64,000 bases of DNA, from the NCBI GenBank assembly GCA_021794015.1, contig JAJYRQ010000001.1:103448-167447 (forward strand), in the 5' to 3' direction. Shown piece after piece: positions 24,517-33,318 of this stretch. This stretch comes from Deltaproteobacteria bacterium (GTDB lineage: Bacteria > Desulfobacterota > Binatia > Binatales > Binataceae). The notes under the pieces were generated by a model, which saw only the letters and a program-made list of their open reading frames with translations, was not told the origin of the DNA and ran no database searches. Positions within the stretch are counted from its first letter, which is position 1. The number at the start of each line of letters is the position of its first letter. A program made the position numbers and the translations under genes.

Positions 24517-25440
24517 TTGCGAATTTTCGTCATGGGTTCCGGCGCAATCGGCGCCTACTTCGGCGCCCGGCTTCAACAGGCCGGCGAAGAGGTGGTATTC
24601 GGCGCCCGCGGTGAAAACCTCCGCGCGCTCAACGAGCGCGGCCTGCTCGTGGAAAGCCCCAAAGGCGACCTCTCGCTCAAGGTGAAAGCCACCGATAAGC
24701 CGCGCGAGATCGCTCCCTACGAACTCGTGCTGTTCACGGTGAAAAGCTTCGATACGGAAGACGCCGCAGCCTTGCTCGACGGATGCCTGGCGCCCGGCGG
24801 CGTCATTCTGACGCTCCAAAACGGCGTCGAGAACGAAGCCCGGCTGGCGACGATTTTCGGCCGCGAGCGCGTCATGGGCGGCAACGCCCGCGCCGGCGTC
24901 GAGCTGGTAGCGCCGGGCCATGCCGTTCACGTAAGCAACGGCTTTATCGAGTTCGGCGAACTTGACGGCAGCCGCACCGCGCGCGCCGAGCGGCTGGCCG
25001 AAGTTTTCCGCCGCGCCGGCATCTTCGGCAGCATCATCGACGACGTGACCACCGCCCGCTGGTACAAGCTGCTGTGGAACGCCACCTTCAACACCATCAC
25101 GACGCTTTGCCGCCGCCGGGTCGGCGTCGTGATCGGCGACCCGCAGGGTCTGGCGCTGGCGCGCGGCGTGCTCGACGAGATCGCTGCCGTGGCCCGCGCC
25201 GAAGGTGCGCGCATCGGCGCCGCCGAAGTTGAGACCCTGCTCACCCGCACGCGCGAGCGGCTGCAAAACGTCCGTCCTTCCACCCTTCAGGACCTCGAGC
25301 GCGGCCGACGCCTGGAGTACGACGCACTCACCGGAGCGGTGGTGCGCGCGGCCGACCGCCACGGCCTTGAAATCCCGCTGACCCGCGGCCTTCACACGCT
25401 GATAAAACTGCTGGCCGAGCGCCCGCGCCAAGGACGTTAG
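24517..25440 (+). CDS. panE: 2-Dehydropantoate 2-reductase (ketopantoate reductase family)
   Basis: About 307 residues. I chose the TTG at 24517 because GGAGGA sits five bases upstream and the Rossmann strand RIFVMGSGAIGAYFGARL begins at once; an in-frame ATG at 24490 adds nine residues. GSGAIGAYFG binds NADPH. VLFTVKSFDTE, LTLQNGVENE, and KLLWNATFNTITTL with its catalytic Lys are family blocks. The enzyme reduces ketopantoate for coenzyme A synthesis. It stands alone, and related family members reduce other 2-oxo acids. Confidence 0.88.
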   Translation: MRIFVMGSGAIGAYFGARLQQAGEEVVFGARGENLRALNERGLLVESPKGDLSLKVKATDKPREIAPYELVLFTVKSFDTEDAAALLDGCLAPGGVILTLQNGVENEARLATIFGRERVMGGNARAGVELVAPGHAVHVSNGFIEFGELDGSRTARAERLAEVFRRAGIFGSIIDDVTTARWYKLLWNATFNTITTLCRRRVGVVIGDPQGLALARGVLDEIAAVARAEGARIGAAEVETLLTRTRERLQNVRPSTLQDLERGRRLEYDALTGAVVRAADRHGLEIPLTRGLHTLIKLLAERPRQGR

Positions 25441-25587
25441 TTCGGGCGCCGCCCGCGCCGGCGTGCGCGCGGCTGGCCCATTGTGAAAACGGCTTGGGCA
25501 CCTGGCCGGGGGCGCGACCGGCCAGGTTCGGCGCGCGACCGGGCTCTCGACAGTCCGTGATAGGCGCGCCGTCGTCTGCTTGCGATG

Positions 25588-25620
25588 TCCAGTATTCTTG
25601 ACGTTTATCCAGTATTCTGG
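25588..25620 (+). promoter_or_regulatory. Direct-repeat candidate operator overlapping a TTGACG -35-like box
   Basis: TCCAGTATTCTTG (25588-25600) and TCCAGTATTCTGG (25608-25620) are near-identical, with starts 20 bp apart, close to two helical turns. TTGACG at 25598-25603 lies between them, followed 17 bp later by a weak CATTTT. They sit 70-100 bp upstream of the exported-protein gene. A regulatory function is inferred from arrangement only. Confidence 0.45.
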
Positions 25621-25690
25621 CATTTTGTGTGTCCGGCGGGCAGAGGCGGCGGCTGTGCTCAAGGCGTCTGCCCGTGGGAGGAGGGCACGG

Positions 25691-26650
25691 ATGGACCGGG
25701 GGCAAGGTGCGGGCACGGGGGTTTGCCGGCGGCGTTTGGCGTGGCAACGGGCGGGCGTACGGGTGGCCGTGTTGGGCCTGCTCTTGTGCGGGCAGGTTCA
25801 GCCGGCTCAGGCGTTCGATCTTTTGGGCGCCGTAGAAGACTACTACACGCAGTGGATCGACATGGTCCACCGCACGCACGAGTACGAGCAGCCCGACTGG
25901 ATGACGCCGCTGGTCACGGTTATTCCGACGCTCCAGCAAGAAATCCGGACCGACTATTTTTTCACCGAAGCGCCGCACGGGCTTCAGACCTACAGCTACC
26001 TGACCAAGGGGACGGAGATTATCCCGACCGAGAACACTGAGGTAATTCTGGGAAATCCAACGTACATCGAGCGCAACAAGCCGGCGCCCGAGGGGGTTTC
26101 CGGCTTCGGCGACTGGGGCTGGGTCTTCAAGTACCGGATTCTGGCCTCGCCCAGCAATGCGGACAACTACGTGCTGATGTTTCTGCTGACCGGCAGCGCG
26201 GACACTGGCCAGGACAAGTATATTTCCGCCAACCACAACATCTACAATCCGCTTCTGGGATTCGGCAAGGGTTGGGACTGGGGATGGGGCGAATTCGATT
26301 ACCAGGGAACGGTCGGTCCGGTGGTGCCGGACGGGGCGATAGCGACGCTGGGCACGCCGGTGGCCTGGAACAGCGTCTTTCAGTATCGGCTGAGGATTGC
26401 GACGCCGTTTTTGCCGAACAATCCCGTGAGCACACTGTGGCCGGAGTTTGAGACAACCTGGTTTTCGTACCCCAACGGCGCGCATCCGGGGCAGCAGCAG
26501 CTCTACCTGACGGTGGGCGCGATTGCGGGTAGATTTGCGCTCTCCGAGCACGGCTACTTCGTGCTGGGGCTTGGCTACCAGTTCGCGGTTACGCAGGCGC
26601 GGCTCTACAACCATCAGTGGCTGGTCACGATGCGCATCCCGTTCTTCTAG
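25691..26650 (+). CDS. Exported protein, probable outer-membrane beta-barrel
   Basis: 319 residues from the ATG at 25691, preceded by GGAGGAG. A signal peptide (AGVRVAVLGLLLCGQVQPAQA) ends before FDLLGAV. The mature chain is rich in aromatic and alternating polar/hydrophobic strands (WVFKYRILASP, SVFQYRLRIATPF, FVLGLGYQFAVTQARLYNHQ). It ends in MRIPFF with a terminal Phe, the Bam recognition feature of outer-membrane proteins. I do not recognise a named family. Confidence 0.75.
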   Translation: MDRGQGAGTGVCRRRLAWQRAGVRVAVLGLLLCGQVQPAQAFDLLGAVEDYYTQWIDMVHRTHEYEQPDWMTPLVTVIPTLQQEIRTDYFFTEAPHGLQTYSYLTKGTEIIPTENTEVILGNPTYIERNKPAPEGVSGFGDWGWVFKYRILASPSNADNYVLMFLLTGSADTGQDKYISANHNIYNPLLGFGKGWDWGWGEFDYQGTVGPVVPDGAIATLGTPVAWNSVFQYRLRIATPFLPNNPVSTLWPEFETTWFSYPNGAHPGQQQLYLTVGAIAGRFALSEHGYFVLGLGYQFAVTQARLYNHQWLVTMRIPFF

Positions 26651-26682
26651 CGCGATGCCAGTGAGCGGCGGCGGCTTCGGGC

Positions 26683-26898
26683 GTGCCGCGTCGCCCCCGG
26701 AAGGCGGGCCGCTTTCCTGGAGGGGAGCTCGGCCCGCGCAACATCAGCCGCTTCCTCAACGACTTGGCGCGCCCGCACGTGGTGCGGGAGCGGCGCGAAG
26801 AGGGATACCGGGCGATGGCGGCCGACCAGGCGCGCGAGGCCGAGGCCGCGCAGTGGAGCGAGGCATTGGTCGGGGACGTGGCGGATGAGCCCCGATGA
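26683..26898 (+). CDS. Putative antitoxin of a MazF-type pair
   Basis: 71 residues from a GTG. The C-terminal part [20 protein letters not shown] followed by [11 protein letters not shown] resembles the toxin-wrapping tail of antitoxins that precede MazF/PemK toxins. The usual ribbon-helix-helix or AbrB DNA-binding N-terminus is not recognisable, so the start is uncertain and the gene may be truncated. Its stop overlaps the toxin gene by 14 bp, the typical layout. Confidence 0.6.
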   Translation: MPRRPRKAGRFPGGELGPRNISRFLNDLARPHVVRERREEGYRAMAADQAREAEAAQWSEALVGDVADEPR

Positions 26899-27232
26899 GC
26901 GCGCCGAACCGCAGCGCGGCGAGGTGTGGTGGGTAGCGTTCGACCCTACGCTGGGCGGTGAAATAGGAAAAACCCGACCGGCCATCGTGGTCAGTAACGA
27001 CGCTTCCAACCGCGCGCTCAACCGAGTCCAGGTGGTTGCGCTGGCGAGCAACGTGAGGCGACTCTATCCCGCCGAGGCCTATGTGACCGCGGGCGGCCGG
27101 CGGCATAAGGCGATGGCCGATCAGATCACGACCGCGAGCAAACAGCGGCTTCGCCAAAGGATGGGCAGGCTCGATTCCAGAGAGATGGCCGGGGTCGAGC
27201 GGGCGATCAGGATTCAGCTCGGCCTCGGGTAG
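26885..27232 (+). CDS. mazF: MazF/PemK-family endoribonuclease toxin
   Basis: A 115-residue protein. [20 protein letters not shown], then [12 protein letters not shown], is the PemK/MazF beta-barrel signature, and [13 protein letters not shown] is the second conserved block. Arg and Thr residues of these blocks form the RNA-cleaving site in characterised relatives. It overlaps the antitoxin 3' end, consistent with translational coupling, and sits between a barrel gene and the mutasome cassette. Confidence 0.9.
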   Translation: MSPDERAEPQRGEVWWVAFDPTLGGEIGKTRPAIVVSNDASNRALNRVQVVALASNVRRLYPAEAYVTAGGRRHKAMADQITTASKQRLRQRMGRLDSREMAGVERAIRIQLGLG

Positions 27233-27348
27233 TGAGGGTTGCGCCTTGATGAGAGTTCGGTTCTGGCCTCGCAGCCGCGGTTGATTGGCTCAGGTGTTGG
27301 CCATCCGTTACGGCGCGGGCAGGCTCGGATAAGGCGGAAAGGGGGCGG

Positions 27349-30300
27349 TCAGGAAGGCGTCCGCAGCTCGGCAAAGCTCAAGCCGCGCACGGTTGGCGCT
27401 CCCTGGCTGCGCCGCTGCAGCATGCCCTCGACCAGCAGCAGCGGCGCAGAGCTAAGTAGCGTGCGCCAGCGCTGGAAGCAGTCGGGCGTCACGACCACGT
27501 TGGAGATGCCGGTTTCGTCCTCGAGCGTGGCGAAAAAGAAGCCCCTGGCCGTGCCCGGCCGCTGACGCACGATTACCGCACCAGCGGTCTTGACGGTAGC
27601 GTCGTCGGCTGCGCGGGCAAGCTCGGCGGCGCTCAGCACCGCGTGTCGCTTAAGCCATGGCCGCAAATGCGCCAGCAGGTGCGGCCCCGCGGTCAGTCCC
27701 GTAGCGTCATAGTCGACAAGCGTTTCTTCAAGCGGAGTCAGCTCGTCAAGCGGGCAGTCGTCGTCGGCAGCGGCGAGCGTATCGTTGCCGTTTGATGCGA
27801 CGTCGGCAGCGGGCGCCGCAGCTTGGCCGCAGGCCGCTTGCGGATGGGCGAGGAGGCTTTGCGGATCGCGTTCGGCGACCGCCGCCTGCCAAAGGGCGCG
27901 CCGGCGTCCGGGCGTTAGCGCCGCCAACGCGCCGCTTAAGGCAAGCGCGTCCAGTTCGCGCCGACCGGGCTCTGTGCGCGCCGCGAAGTCGGCCAGCGAG
28001 GCAAAGAGCCGCCGCGCGCGTTCCCGCTCGATGCGGCAGCCCAACGCGGCACTCAGCCCTCGCACATACTTAAGCCCCAGGCGCAGGGCAAGCCGGCGCC
28101 GCGGCAAAGCGCCGCCCTTGGTGCCGGCGCCGGGATGTTTCGATGGGGCTTCGGCTGAGCCGGGCGGCAGATGCTCCACCGTGCAGTCCCAGGCCGAACA
28201 CGTAACGTCGATTGGCAGCACCGTAACGGCGTGGCGGCGAGCGTCCTGGACCAGCGTTGAGGGGTGATAAAAGCCAAGCGGGTAGCAGTTGAGCATCGCG
28301 GTGAAGAACTCCACCGGATGATGATGCTTCAAGTAGGCCGACGCGTAAGCGATAAGCGCAAAGCTGGCTGCGTGCGACTCGGGAAAACCGTAGAGCGCAA
28401 AGGAAGTTATCGAACGAATTATCCGCTCCGCCACGGCGCCGCTGATCCCCTTGCATGCCATCCCGTCGCGCAGCCGGCGCTCAACCATCTCCATCCGGGC
28501 GCTCGAATGGCGAAATCCCATCGCGCGCCGCAACTCCTCGGCCTCGCCCGGGCTGAAGCCAGCCACAGCCGTTGCCATGCGCAGCAGTTGTTCCTGGAAA
28601 AGCGGCACGCCGAGGGTGCGGCGCAGGATCGGCTCGAGCGCCGGATGGTCGTAGCGGACGGACTCGATGCCGTTTCGGCGGGCAAGGTAGGGATGGACCA
28701 TGCCGCCGACGATCGGCCCCGGCCGTATGATCGCCACTTCCACCACCAAATCGTAGAAATGGCGCGGCTTCATCCGCACCAACGTGGCCATCTGGGCCCG
28801 GCTTTCGACCTGGAAGACGCCGATCGTGTCCGCCCGCCGCAGCATCGCGTAGACCCCCGGATCGTCGTGGGGCAGTTGTGCCAGGTCGAGTTCCACACCC
28901 TCGTGCTCGCCTACCAGCGGGATCGCCTGCTCCAGCACGGCGAGCATCCCCAGCCCCAGAAGGTCGATCTTGATGATCCCGAGGTCGGCGCAATCTTCCT
29001 TGTCCCACTGGATCACCACCCGGCCGGGCATCGTGGCCGGCTCCAGCGGCACGATCTCGTCGAGCGCGCCGGCGGCGATCACCATGCCGCCGCTGTGCTG
29101 TCCCAGGTGGCGCGGCAGGTGCTGAGTCTGTCGCACCAGCTCAAGCAGCATCGCAACGCGCGGCTCAGCCGGGTTGACGCCGCCGTTCTGCAGCAGCCGG
29201 GCAAGCTCGTCGTGCCGGTCGCGGAACTCGTAGGCGTGGTTGAGCCGCGCCATCCGTTCCACCTCGGCGGGCGCAAAGCCGAGCACCTTGGCGACCTCGC
29301 GCAGGGCGCTGCGGCGGCGAAAAGTGATCACGTTGGCGGTCATCGCGGCGCCGCGCGCGCCGTAGCGCCGGTAGACGTACTGGATGACCCGCTCGCGCTC
29401 GGCGCCGGCGGGCAAATCAAGGTCGATGTCGGGCCATTGACCGCGCTCCTCGGAAAGGAAGCGCTCGAACAACAAGTCCATCCGTATGGCGTCGACCGCG
29501 GTAATACCCAGCGCGTAGCATACCGCGCTGTTGGCGGCCGAACCGCGCCCTTGGACCATAATTCCCTGTTCGCGGCAGAACCGAACGATGTCCCATACGA
29601 TGAGGAAGTAGCCGGCTAAGCCGAGCCGCTCGATGACTCCCAGCTCGTGCTCAAGCCTAAGACGCGTCGGCCCATCGAGCCGCCCGCCCCATCGCCGGCG
29701 CGCTCCCGCCCAGCTCAACTCCCGCAGGTAAGCCTCGGCCGTTCGGCCCGGCGCAAGCGGATAGGCCGGGAAGCGGTAGCCCAGGTTTTCCAGGGTGAAA
29801 GCGCAGCGCTCGGCGATCTCCCGCGTATGCGCCAGCGCCTGCGGGAGGTCGCGGAACAAGGCTGCCATCTCGGCGGGCGGCTTTAAGTGGCGCTCGTTGT
29901 TGGCCCACAGCGCGCGGCCAGCCGCCTCCAGGGTGGTCTTAAGCCGGATGCAGGACAAAACGTCGAGCAGGGCGCGCTCGGGGCCGCTCTGACAGACGTC
30001 GTTGCTCGCCGCCAGCGGCACGCGGCAGGCCTCGGCCAGCTCCATAAGCCGGCGGTTCAGCCGTTCCTCGCCGGGGTCGAGGTGGCGCTGAAGGTCGATG
30101 AAAAAATTGCCCGCGCCGAAGATCGACTTGAGCCGCCGGCACAGCGGACGCGGGTCGGCGCCGCGGCGCATCAGCCGTGCAAGCGGGCTGGCCGCGCCGC
30201 CGCCAAGGCAGAGAAGCCCGCGGCCGAAACGGTCCAGGTCCTCAAGGGTTATCCGGTCTGCGCCTTTGGCGGCGCGAAGCTTGGCCGCGGTGATCATCCG

Positions 30301-30615
30301 GCAGAGCTTGCGGTAGCCGGGCCGGTCGGGGGCAAGCAGGTAAAGCCGCGCCGGAGAAGCCGCGGCGCCGGCGCCCGAAGCGCCGCACTCTTGCGCGGCA
30401 AGCGACAGCTCGGCGCCTACCAGCGGCTTGAGTCCGGCCCGCTTGGCCGCCCGGTAAAAGCGCACGGCGCCGTAAAGGCCGTCGCGGTCGCCCAGTGCTA
30501 CGGCCGGATAGCCGAGCGCCGCGGCCCTTTCGACCAGCTCTTCCGGCGCTGCCGCGCCCTCGAGAAAGCTAAAGGCGCTGCGCATCCGGAGCTCGACGTA
30601 GTCCGGGTATTTCAT
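27349..30615 (-). CDS. dnaE2: Error-prone DNA polymerase III alpha subunit DnaE2/ImuC
   Basis: 1088 residues from the ATG at 30615 (MKYPDYVELRMRSAFSFLEG). The catalytic palm holds PDIDLDLPAGAERERVIQYV, and the finger and beta-binding regions and an OB-like C-terminus are present. The N-terminal PHP domain has lost key metal ligands: ELRMRSAFSF and LGDRDGLYG replace the usual HxH and DHD patterns. It lacks the long C-terminal tail of replicative DnaE. With ImuA and ImuB just upstream it forms the mutasome responsible for damage-induced mutagenesis in other bacteria. Confidence 0.94.
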   Translation of the reverse strand: MKYPDYVELRMRSAFSFLEGAAAPEELVERAAALGYPAVALGDRDGLYGAVRFYRAAKRAGLKPLVGAELSLAAQECGASGAGAAASPARLYLLAPDRPGYRKLCRMITAAKLRAAKGADRITLEDLDRFGRGLLCLGGGAASPLARLMRRGADPRPLCRRLKSIFGAGNFFIDLQRHLDPGEERLNRRLMELAEACRVPLAASNDVCQSGPERALLDVLSCIRLKTTLEAAGRALWANNERHLKPPAEMAALFRDLPQALAHTREIAERCAFTLENLGYRFPAYPLAPGRTAEAYLRELSWAGARRRWGGRLDGPTRLRLEHELGVIERLGLAGYFLIVWDIVRFCREQGIMVQGRGSAANSAVCYALGITAVDAIRMDLLFERFLSEERGQWPDIDLDLPAGAERERVIQYVYRRYGARGAAMTANVITFRRRSALREVAKVLGFAPAEVERMARLNHAYEFRDRHDELARLLQNGGVNPAEPRVAMLLELVRQTQHLPRHLGQHSGGMVIAAGALDEIVPLEPATMPGRVVIQWDKEDCADLGIIKIDLLGLGMLAVLEQAIPLVGEHEGVELDLAQLPHDDPGVYAMLRRADTIGVFQVESRAQMATLVRMKPRHFYDLVVEVAIIRPGPIVGGMVHPYLARRNGIESVRYDHPALEPILRRTLGVPLFQEQLLRMATAVAGFSPGEAEELRRAMGFRHSSARMEMVERRLRDGMACKGISGAVAERIIRSITSFALYGFPESHAASFALIAYASAYLKHHHPVEFFTAMLNCYPLGFYHPSTLVQDARRHAVTVLPIDVTCSAWDCTVEHLPPGSAEAPSKHPGAGTKGGALPRRRLALRLGLKYVRGLSAALGCRIERERARRLFASLADFAARTEPGRRELDALALSGALAALTPGRRRALWQAAVAERDPQSLLAHPQAACGQAAAPAADVASNGNDTLAAADDDCPLDELTPLEETLVDYDATGLTAGPHLLAHLRPWLKRHAVLSAAELARAADDATVKTAGAVIVRQRPGTARGFFFATLEDETGISNVVVTPDCFQRWRTLLSSAPLLLVEGMLQRRSQGAPTVRGLSFAELRTPS

Positions 30616-30637
30616 GGCGCTGGCGTAGGCCGGCGGG

Positions 30638-32338
30638 TTAGTCGTAGACTCCGTCCAGGTACCAGCGGCCGTTGGCCAGTTCACGAAAGGCCCGGTAGAC
30701 TGGGCCGCCGGCCAAGGCGAGGTCGTAATAGTCGCGCGCAAGCGGCGCCGCGCCGGCGTACGCGCCGGCGACGAGAGACCCTGCCTGACGCTGCAGCGCC
30801 ACGTCGCCGGCTGCTCCGCCGGCTATCGGCGCGGGCGGCGGGCCGGCGCGCCACCATTCTCCCTGAAGCCGCCACGGGCCGGCATAGATGATGACGCGCG
30901 CGCACAGACGGCGCCCGCGGATAAACTCCGGCCTGCCCCGGCAACAGGCAACCTCCACCTCCAGCGCGGGGCGGATCGCCCGCAGCGTCAAACGAATCCC
31001 CGCGCCAGGTTGTGCCGCCAACGCCGGCGGCTTCGGCCCGGGCGGCGTAAAGGGCCTTAGTTCCACCGCTTCGGGCCGATAGGAGTCGCCGACAACGGGC
31101 ATGCCCACGCGGCCCGCGCCGTCGAGCAGCGCCAGGCGCGCCAAGGCTGCTGCAAGTTGCGTCGGCGCGGCCGACGGCGGCGCAAAAAGCTGCGCCTGAA
31201 CCGGTCGCGCACGGCACGGTTCAGCCGTCAGCCGGACCGCTTCCACCGCCGAGGCGGGCGGCGCGGCCTCAAGGCGCATCCGCAAAAGACTCAGTAGCAG
31301 GCGCACTTCAACGGTCGGCGCAGGCAGCGCCACGCGCCGCTCCTCGATCCGCCGGCCGCTAAGCGCAAGCGAAAGGGTCATGGCGCTTAAGGCAAGCCCC
31401 TTCGGGGCAAGCCGCGCGGCAAGCCGCTCCAGCATGGCGCGCATCGCAAATACCAGCGGTTCAAGACTTTCCAGAGCGGGCTCAAACTCGGCCTGCTCGC
31501 CGAATTCCTCTGCCCGCAGACGGGCGATGAAGGGCGAGCGGCTTTCTCCCCGCGCCGTGCGAATCAGTTCGACGCCACGCCTGCCAAGCCGGCTCCCCAC
31601 GGCGCCCAGATTGAGCCGCGCCAGCTCGCCAAGCCGTCTTATTCCCCATCGCTTGAATACGACTTCCAGGTCTTCTCCTTCCGGGCCTCGGCCAGGGTCA
31701 AGATGCTCGAGCGGCAGCCGCTTGAGAAATGCCTCCTCTCTGCCCGGCGCAATAACATTTATTGCGCCGCAACGCGCGGCCAGCGCGGCGACCTCCTTGC
31801 TTGCGGCCACGCCTAGCGAGGCTTCCAGCCCCGCCTTGCGCAGCCGAGCGAGAATCTCTTGCGCCGCGCGCAACTCGGCCGCATAAGCCTTCTCATCGTC
31901 GTCTCGCTCGCTCACCGTGCTCGGCGCGGGCGCGCGCGGCCCAAGCGGACGTTCGCGGCTTTCTGTTCCTGGGCCGAGGCCGCCCAGATCAAGCCAGACC
32001 TGTCCCGGCCTTCCAGGTTCGACCAGCGGTGAAAACGACTCGGCAACCTCAAGCAAAGCGCGCGCGGCCGACGCCTCGATAGCCGGCTCGCGCTCTACAA
32101 GGACGACCCTCGGCGCAACCGCCCGAGCCTCTGCCGCGGTCATCCCGGGACGAACCCCGGCTGCCTCGGCGCGGGGCGATACGGCGACAACGCGCCGGCA
32201 GTCGGTAAAGCGTGCGGGCCGACCCGCCGGCCCGACGCTATCCATCAGCGCCACCGGCCGGTCGAGCAGCTCCGGGTCGCAACGCACCAGTGCCGCCAGG
32301 GAAAAGTCGGGCACCAGAATGCAGCCGATCCGCCTCAT
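30638..32338 (-). CDS. imuB: ImuB, inactive Y-family polymerase homologue
   Basis: 566 residues from the ATG at 32338. The N-terminus RRIGCILVPDFSLAALVRCD corresponds to the Y-family HIDMDAFFASVE motif, but the metal-binding acids are replaced, as in characterised ImuB. It keeps the finger/thumb helix-hairpin region (LGELARLNLGAVGSRLGRRG) and a long C-terminal tail. ImuB acts as the clamp-binding hub that brings ImuA and DnaE2 to lesions. Its start overlaps the imuA stop by 4 bp. Confidence 0.9.
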   Translation of the reverse strand: MRRIGCILVPDFSLAALVRCDPELLDRPVALMDSVGPAGRPARFTDCRRVVAVSPRAEAAGVRPGMTAAEARAVAPRVVLVEREPAIEASAARALLEVAESFSPLVEPGRPGQVWLDLGGLGPGTESRERPLGPRAPAPSTVSERDDDEKAYAAELRAAQEILARLRKAGLEASLGVAASKEVAALAARCGAINVIAPGREEAFLKRLPLEHLDPGRGPEGEDLEVVFKRWGIRRLGELARLNLGAVGSRLGRRGVELIRTARGESRSPFIARLRAEEFGEQAEFEPALESLEPLVFAMRAMLERLAARLAPKGLALSAMTLSLALSGRRIEERRVALPAPTVEVRLLLSLLRMRLEAAPPASAVEAVRLTAEPCRARPVQAQLFAPPSAAPTQLAAALARLALLDGAGRVGMPVVGDSYRPEAVELRPFTPPGPKPPALAAQPGAGIRLTLRAIRPALEVEVACCRGRPEFIRGRRLCARVIIYAGPWRLQGEWWRAGPPPAPIAGGAAGDVALQRQAGSLVAGAYAGAAPLARDYYDLALAGGPVYRAFRELANGRWYLDGVYD

Positions 32339-33234
32339 CCGACTGCCGCTCTGCCTGCTGCCGCAATAGCTGCGGCCCAGGACAACCGGTCCGGCGCTGC
32401 CACCCCCGATGAGGCCGGTTCTGTTCCAGGTGCAGGCGACCAAGCGTTCCAGGCCGGGTCGAGGGTCGCCTGCCAGATGGCCATCCGGCCCGAAGCGCCG
32501 AGCTTGTTGCGCACCATGCATGCCTTTACCTTGATGCCTTCAAACAGGACCGGCGCCGCGGCGGCCGAGCGGCTGAAACACCGGCGCACGGGAGCCAGCG
32601 CCAGCGTCCATGCCGCAAAGCTCCCGCATAAGCTGTGTCGGGCCAGGAGCAACACCGCAGCGCCGCCACGCTCCGCCCATCGCGCAAGCCGCAGCGCGCC
32701 CGACCGCGCCACCGAACGCGGCCGGTCGCCGAGGTCCACGACTACCAGCCCAAAAGCGGATGTCTCCAGCGCCAACTCGGCCGCCCGCAAGGCTCGTAGG
32801 GCAGAATCGTCGCCATTCGCCGGCGACGTTCGAACGGCCGTTACGGCCGGGCGAGAACTCGTGGCGATAACCCATAGGAGCCGCGACAGATCGACGCCTG
32901 CCGCGGCTGCACTTGCAGGATCGAACGACCCGGTAAGATCAATCCACGCTGTCAGCTCGCCGTTTGCGGTAGCGCCGGCGGCAAAAGCCGCCGCAAGTGA
33001 GGTCTTTCCGCAACCCGACGGACCAATCGCTTCGCCAACCCGCCCTCGAACCAAACCGCCGTCGAGCAGATCGTCCACCAGGCCCAGGCGTGTGCCTATG
33101 CGCTGCTTCCTCGAAGTTGGCCCTCGCGTCTGCAGCGCGCTCGCGCGCGCCCAACGTCCTCGCTTTTCGACCACGATTTGCCGCGCCTCGGGGCAAGCCG
33201 CCGGGACGTCGCCAAGCTGTAGAGGGGAGGCCAT
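32335..33234 (-). CDS. imuA: ImuA, RecA/SulA-like mutasome protein
   Basis: A 299-residue RecA-related protein. GPSGCGKTSLAAAFAAGA is Walker A (about residues 72-89), and FGLVVVDLGDRP is a Walker-B-like strand. A DGGLVRGRVGEAIGPSG entry resembles ImuA/RecA cores. Family members modulate the DnaE2-ImuB complex. No ribosome site precedes the ATG, and a candidate promoter ends just upstream, so translation may be leaderless. A candidate SOS operator lies at 33247-33266. Confidence 0.87.
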   Translation of the reverse strand: MASPLQLGDVPAACPEARQIVVEKRGRWARASALQTRGPTSRKQRIGTRLGLVDDLLDGGLVRGRVGEAIGPSGCGKTSLAAAFAAGATANGELTAWIDLTGSFDPASAAAAGVDLSRLLWVIATSSRPAVTAVRTSPANGDDSALRALRAAELALETSAFGLVVVDLGDRPRSVARSGALRLARWAERGGAAVLLLARHSLCGSFAAWTLALAPVRRCFSRSAAAAPVLFEGIKVKACMVRNKLGASGRMAIWQATLDPAWNAWSPAPGTEPASSGVAAPDRLSWAAAIAAAGRAAVG

Positions 33235-33242
33235 CGCAATAA

Positions 33243-33271
33243 TGTTTTCGCTTTTTATTCGCTTTTGTCAA
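33243..33271 (-). promoter_or_regulatory. Candidate imuA promoter with TCGC-N7-TCGC direct repeat (possible LexA-type box)
   Basis: On the minus strand, TTGACA (33271-33266) is followed 17 bp later by AAAACA (33248-33243). Within the spacer, AAAGCGAA-type units repeat with an 11-bp period, giving GCGA-N7-GCGA (33248-33262). The geometry matches the GTTC-N7-GTTC direct-repeat LexA sites of alphaproteobacteria, but the sequence differs. The predicted transcript start is only 2-3 bases from the ATG. Confidence 0.5.
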
Positions 33272-33318
33272 GAAGAATTTGCTCTGCTGTGAGCGCGCTA
33301 GGCGGCGCGCTTTCTAGC

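Noticed and set aside
24304-25716. 470-codon minus-strand frame over panE
   Set aside because: Shadow of the ketopantoate reductase; composition is not protein-like.
28264-29619. 451-codon plus-strand frame inside dnaE2
   Set aside because: His/Arg/Gln-rich shadow with no domain signature.
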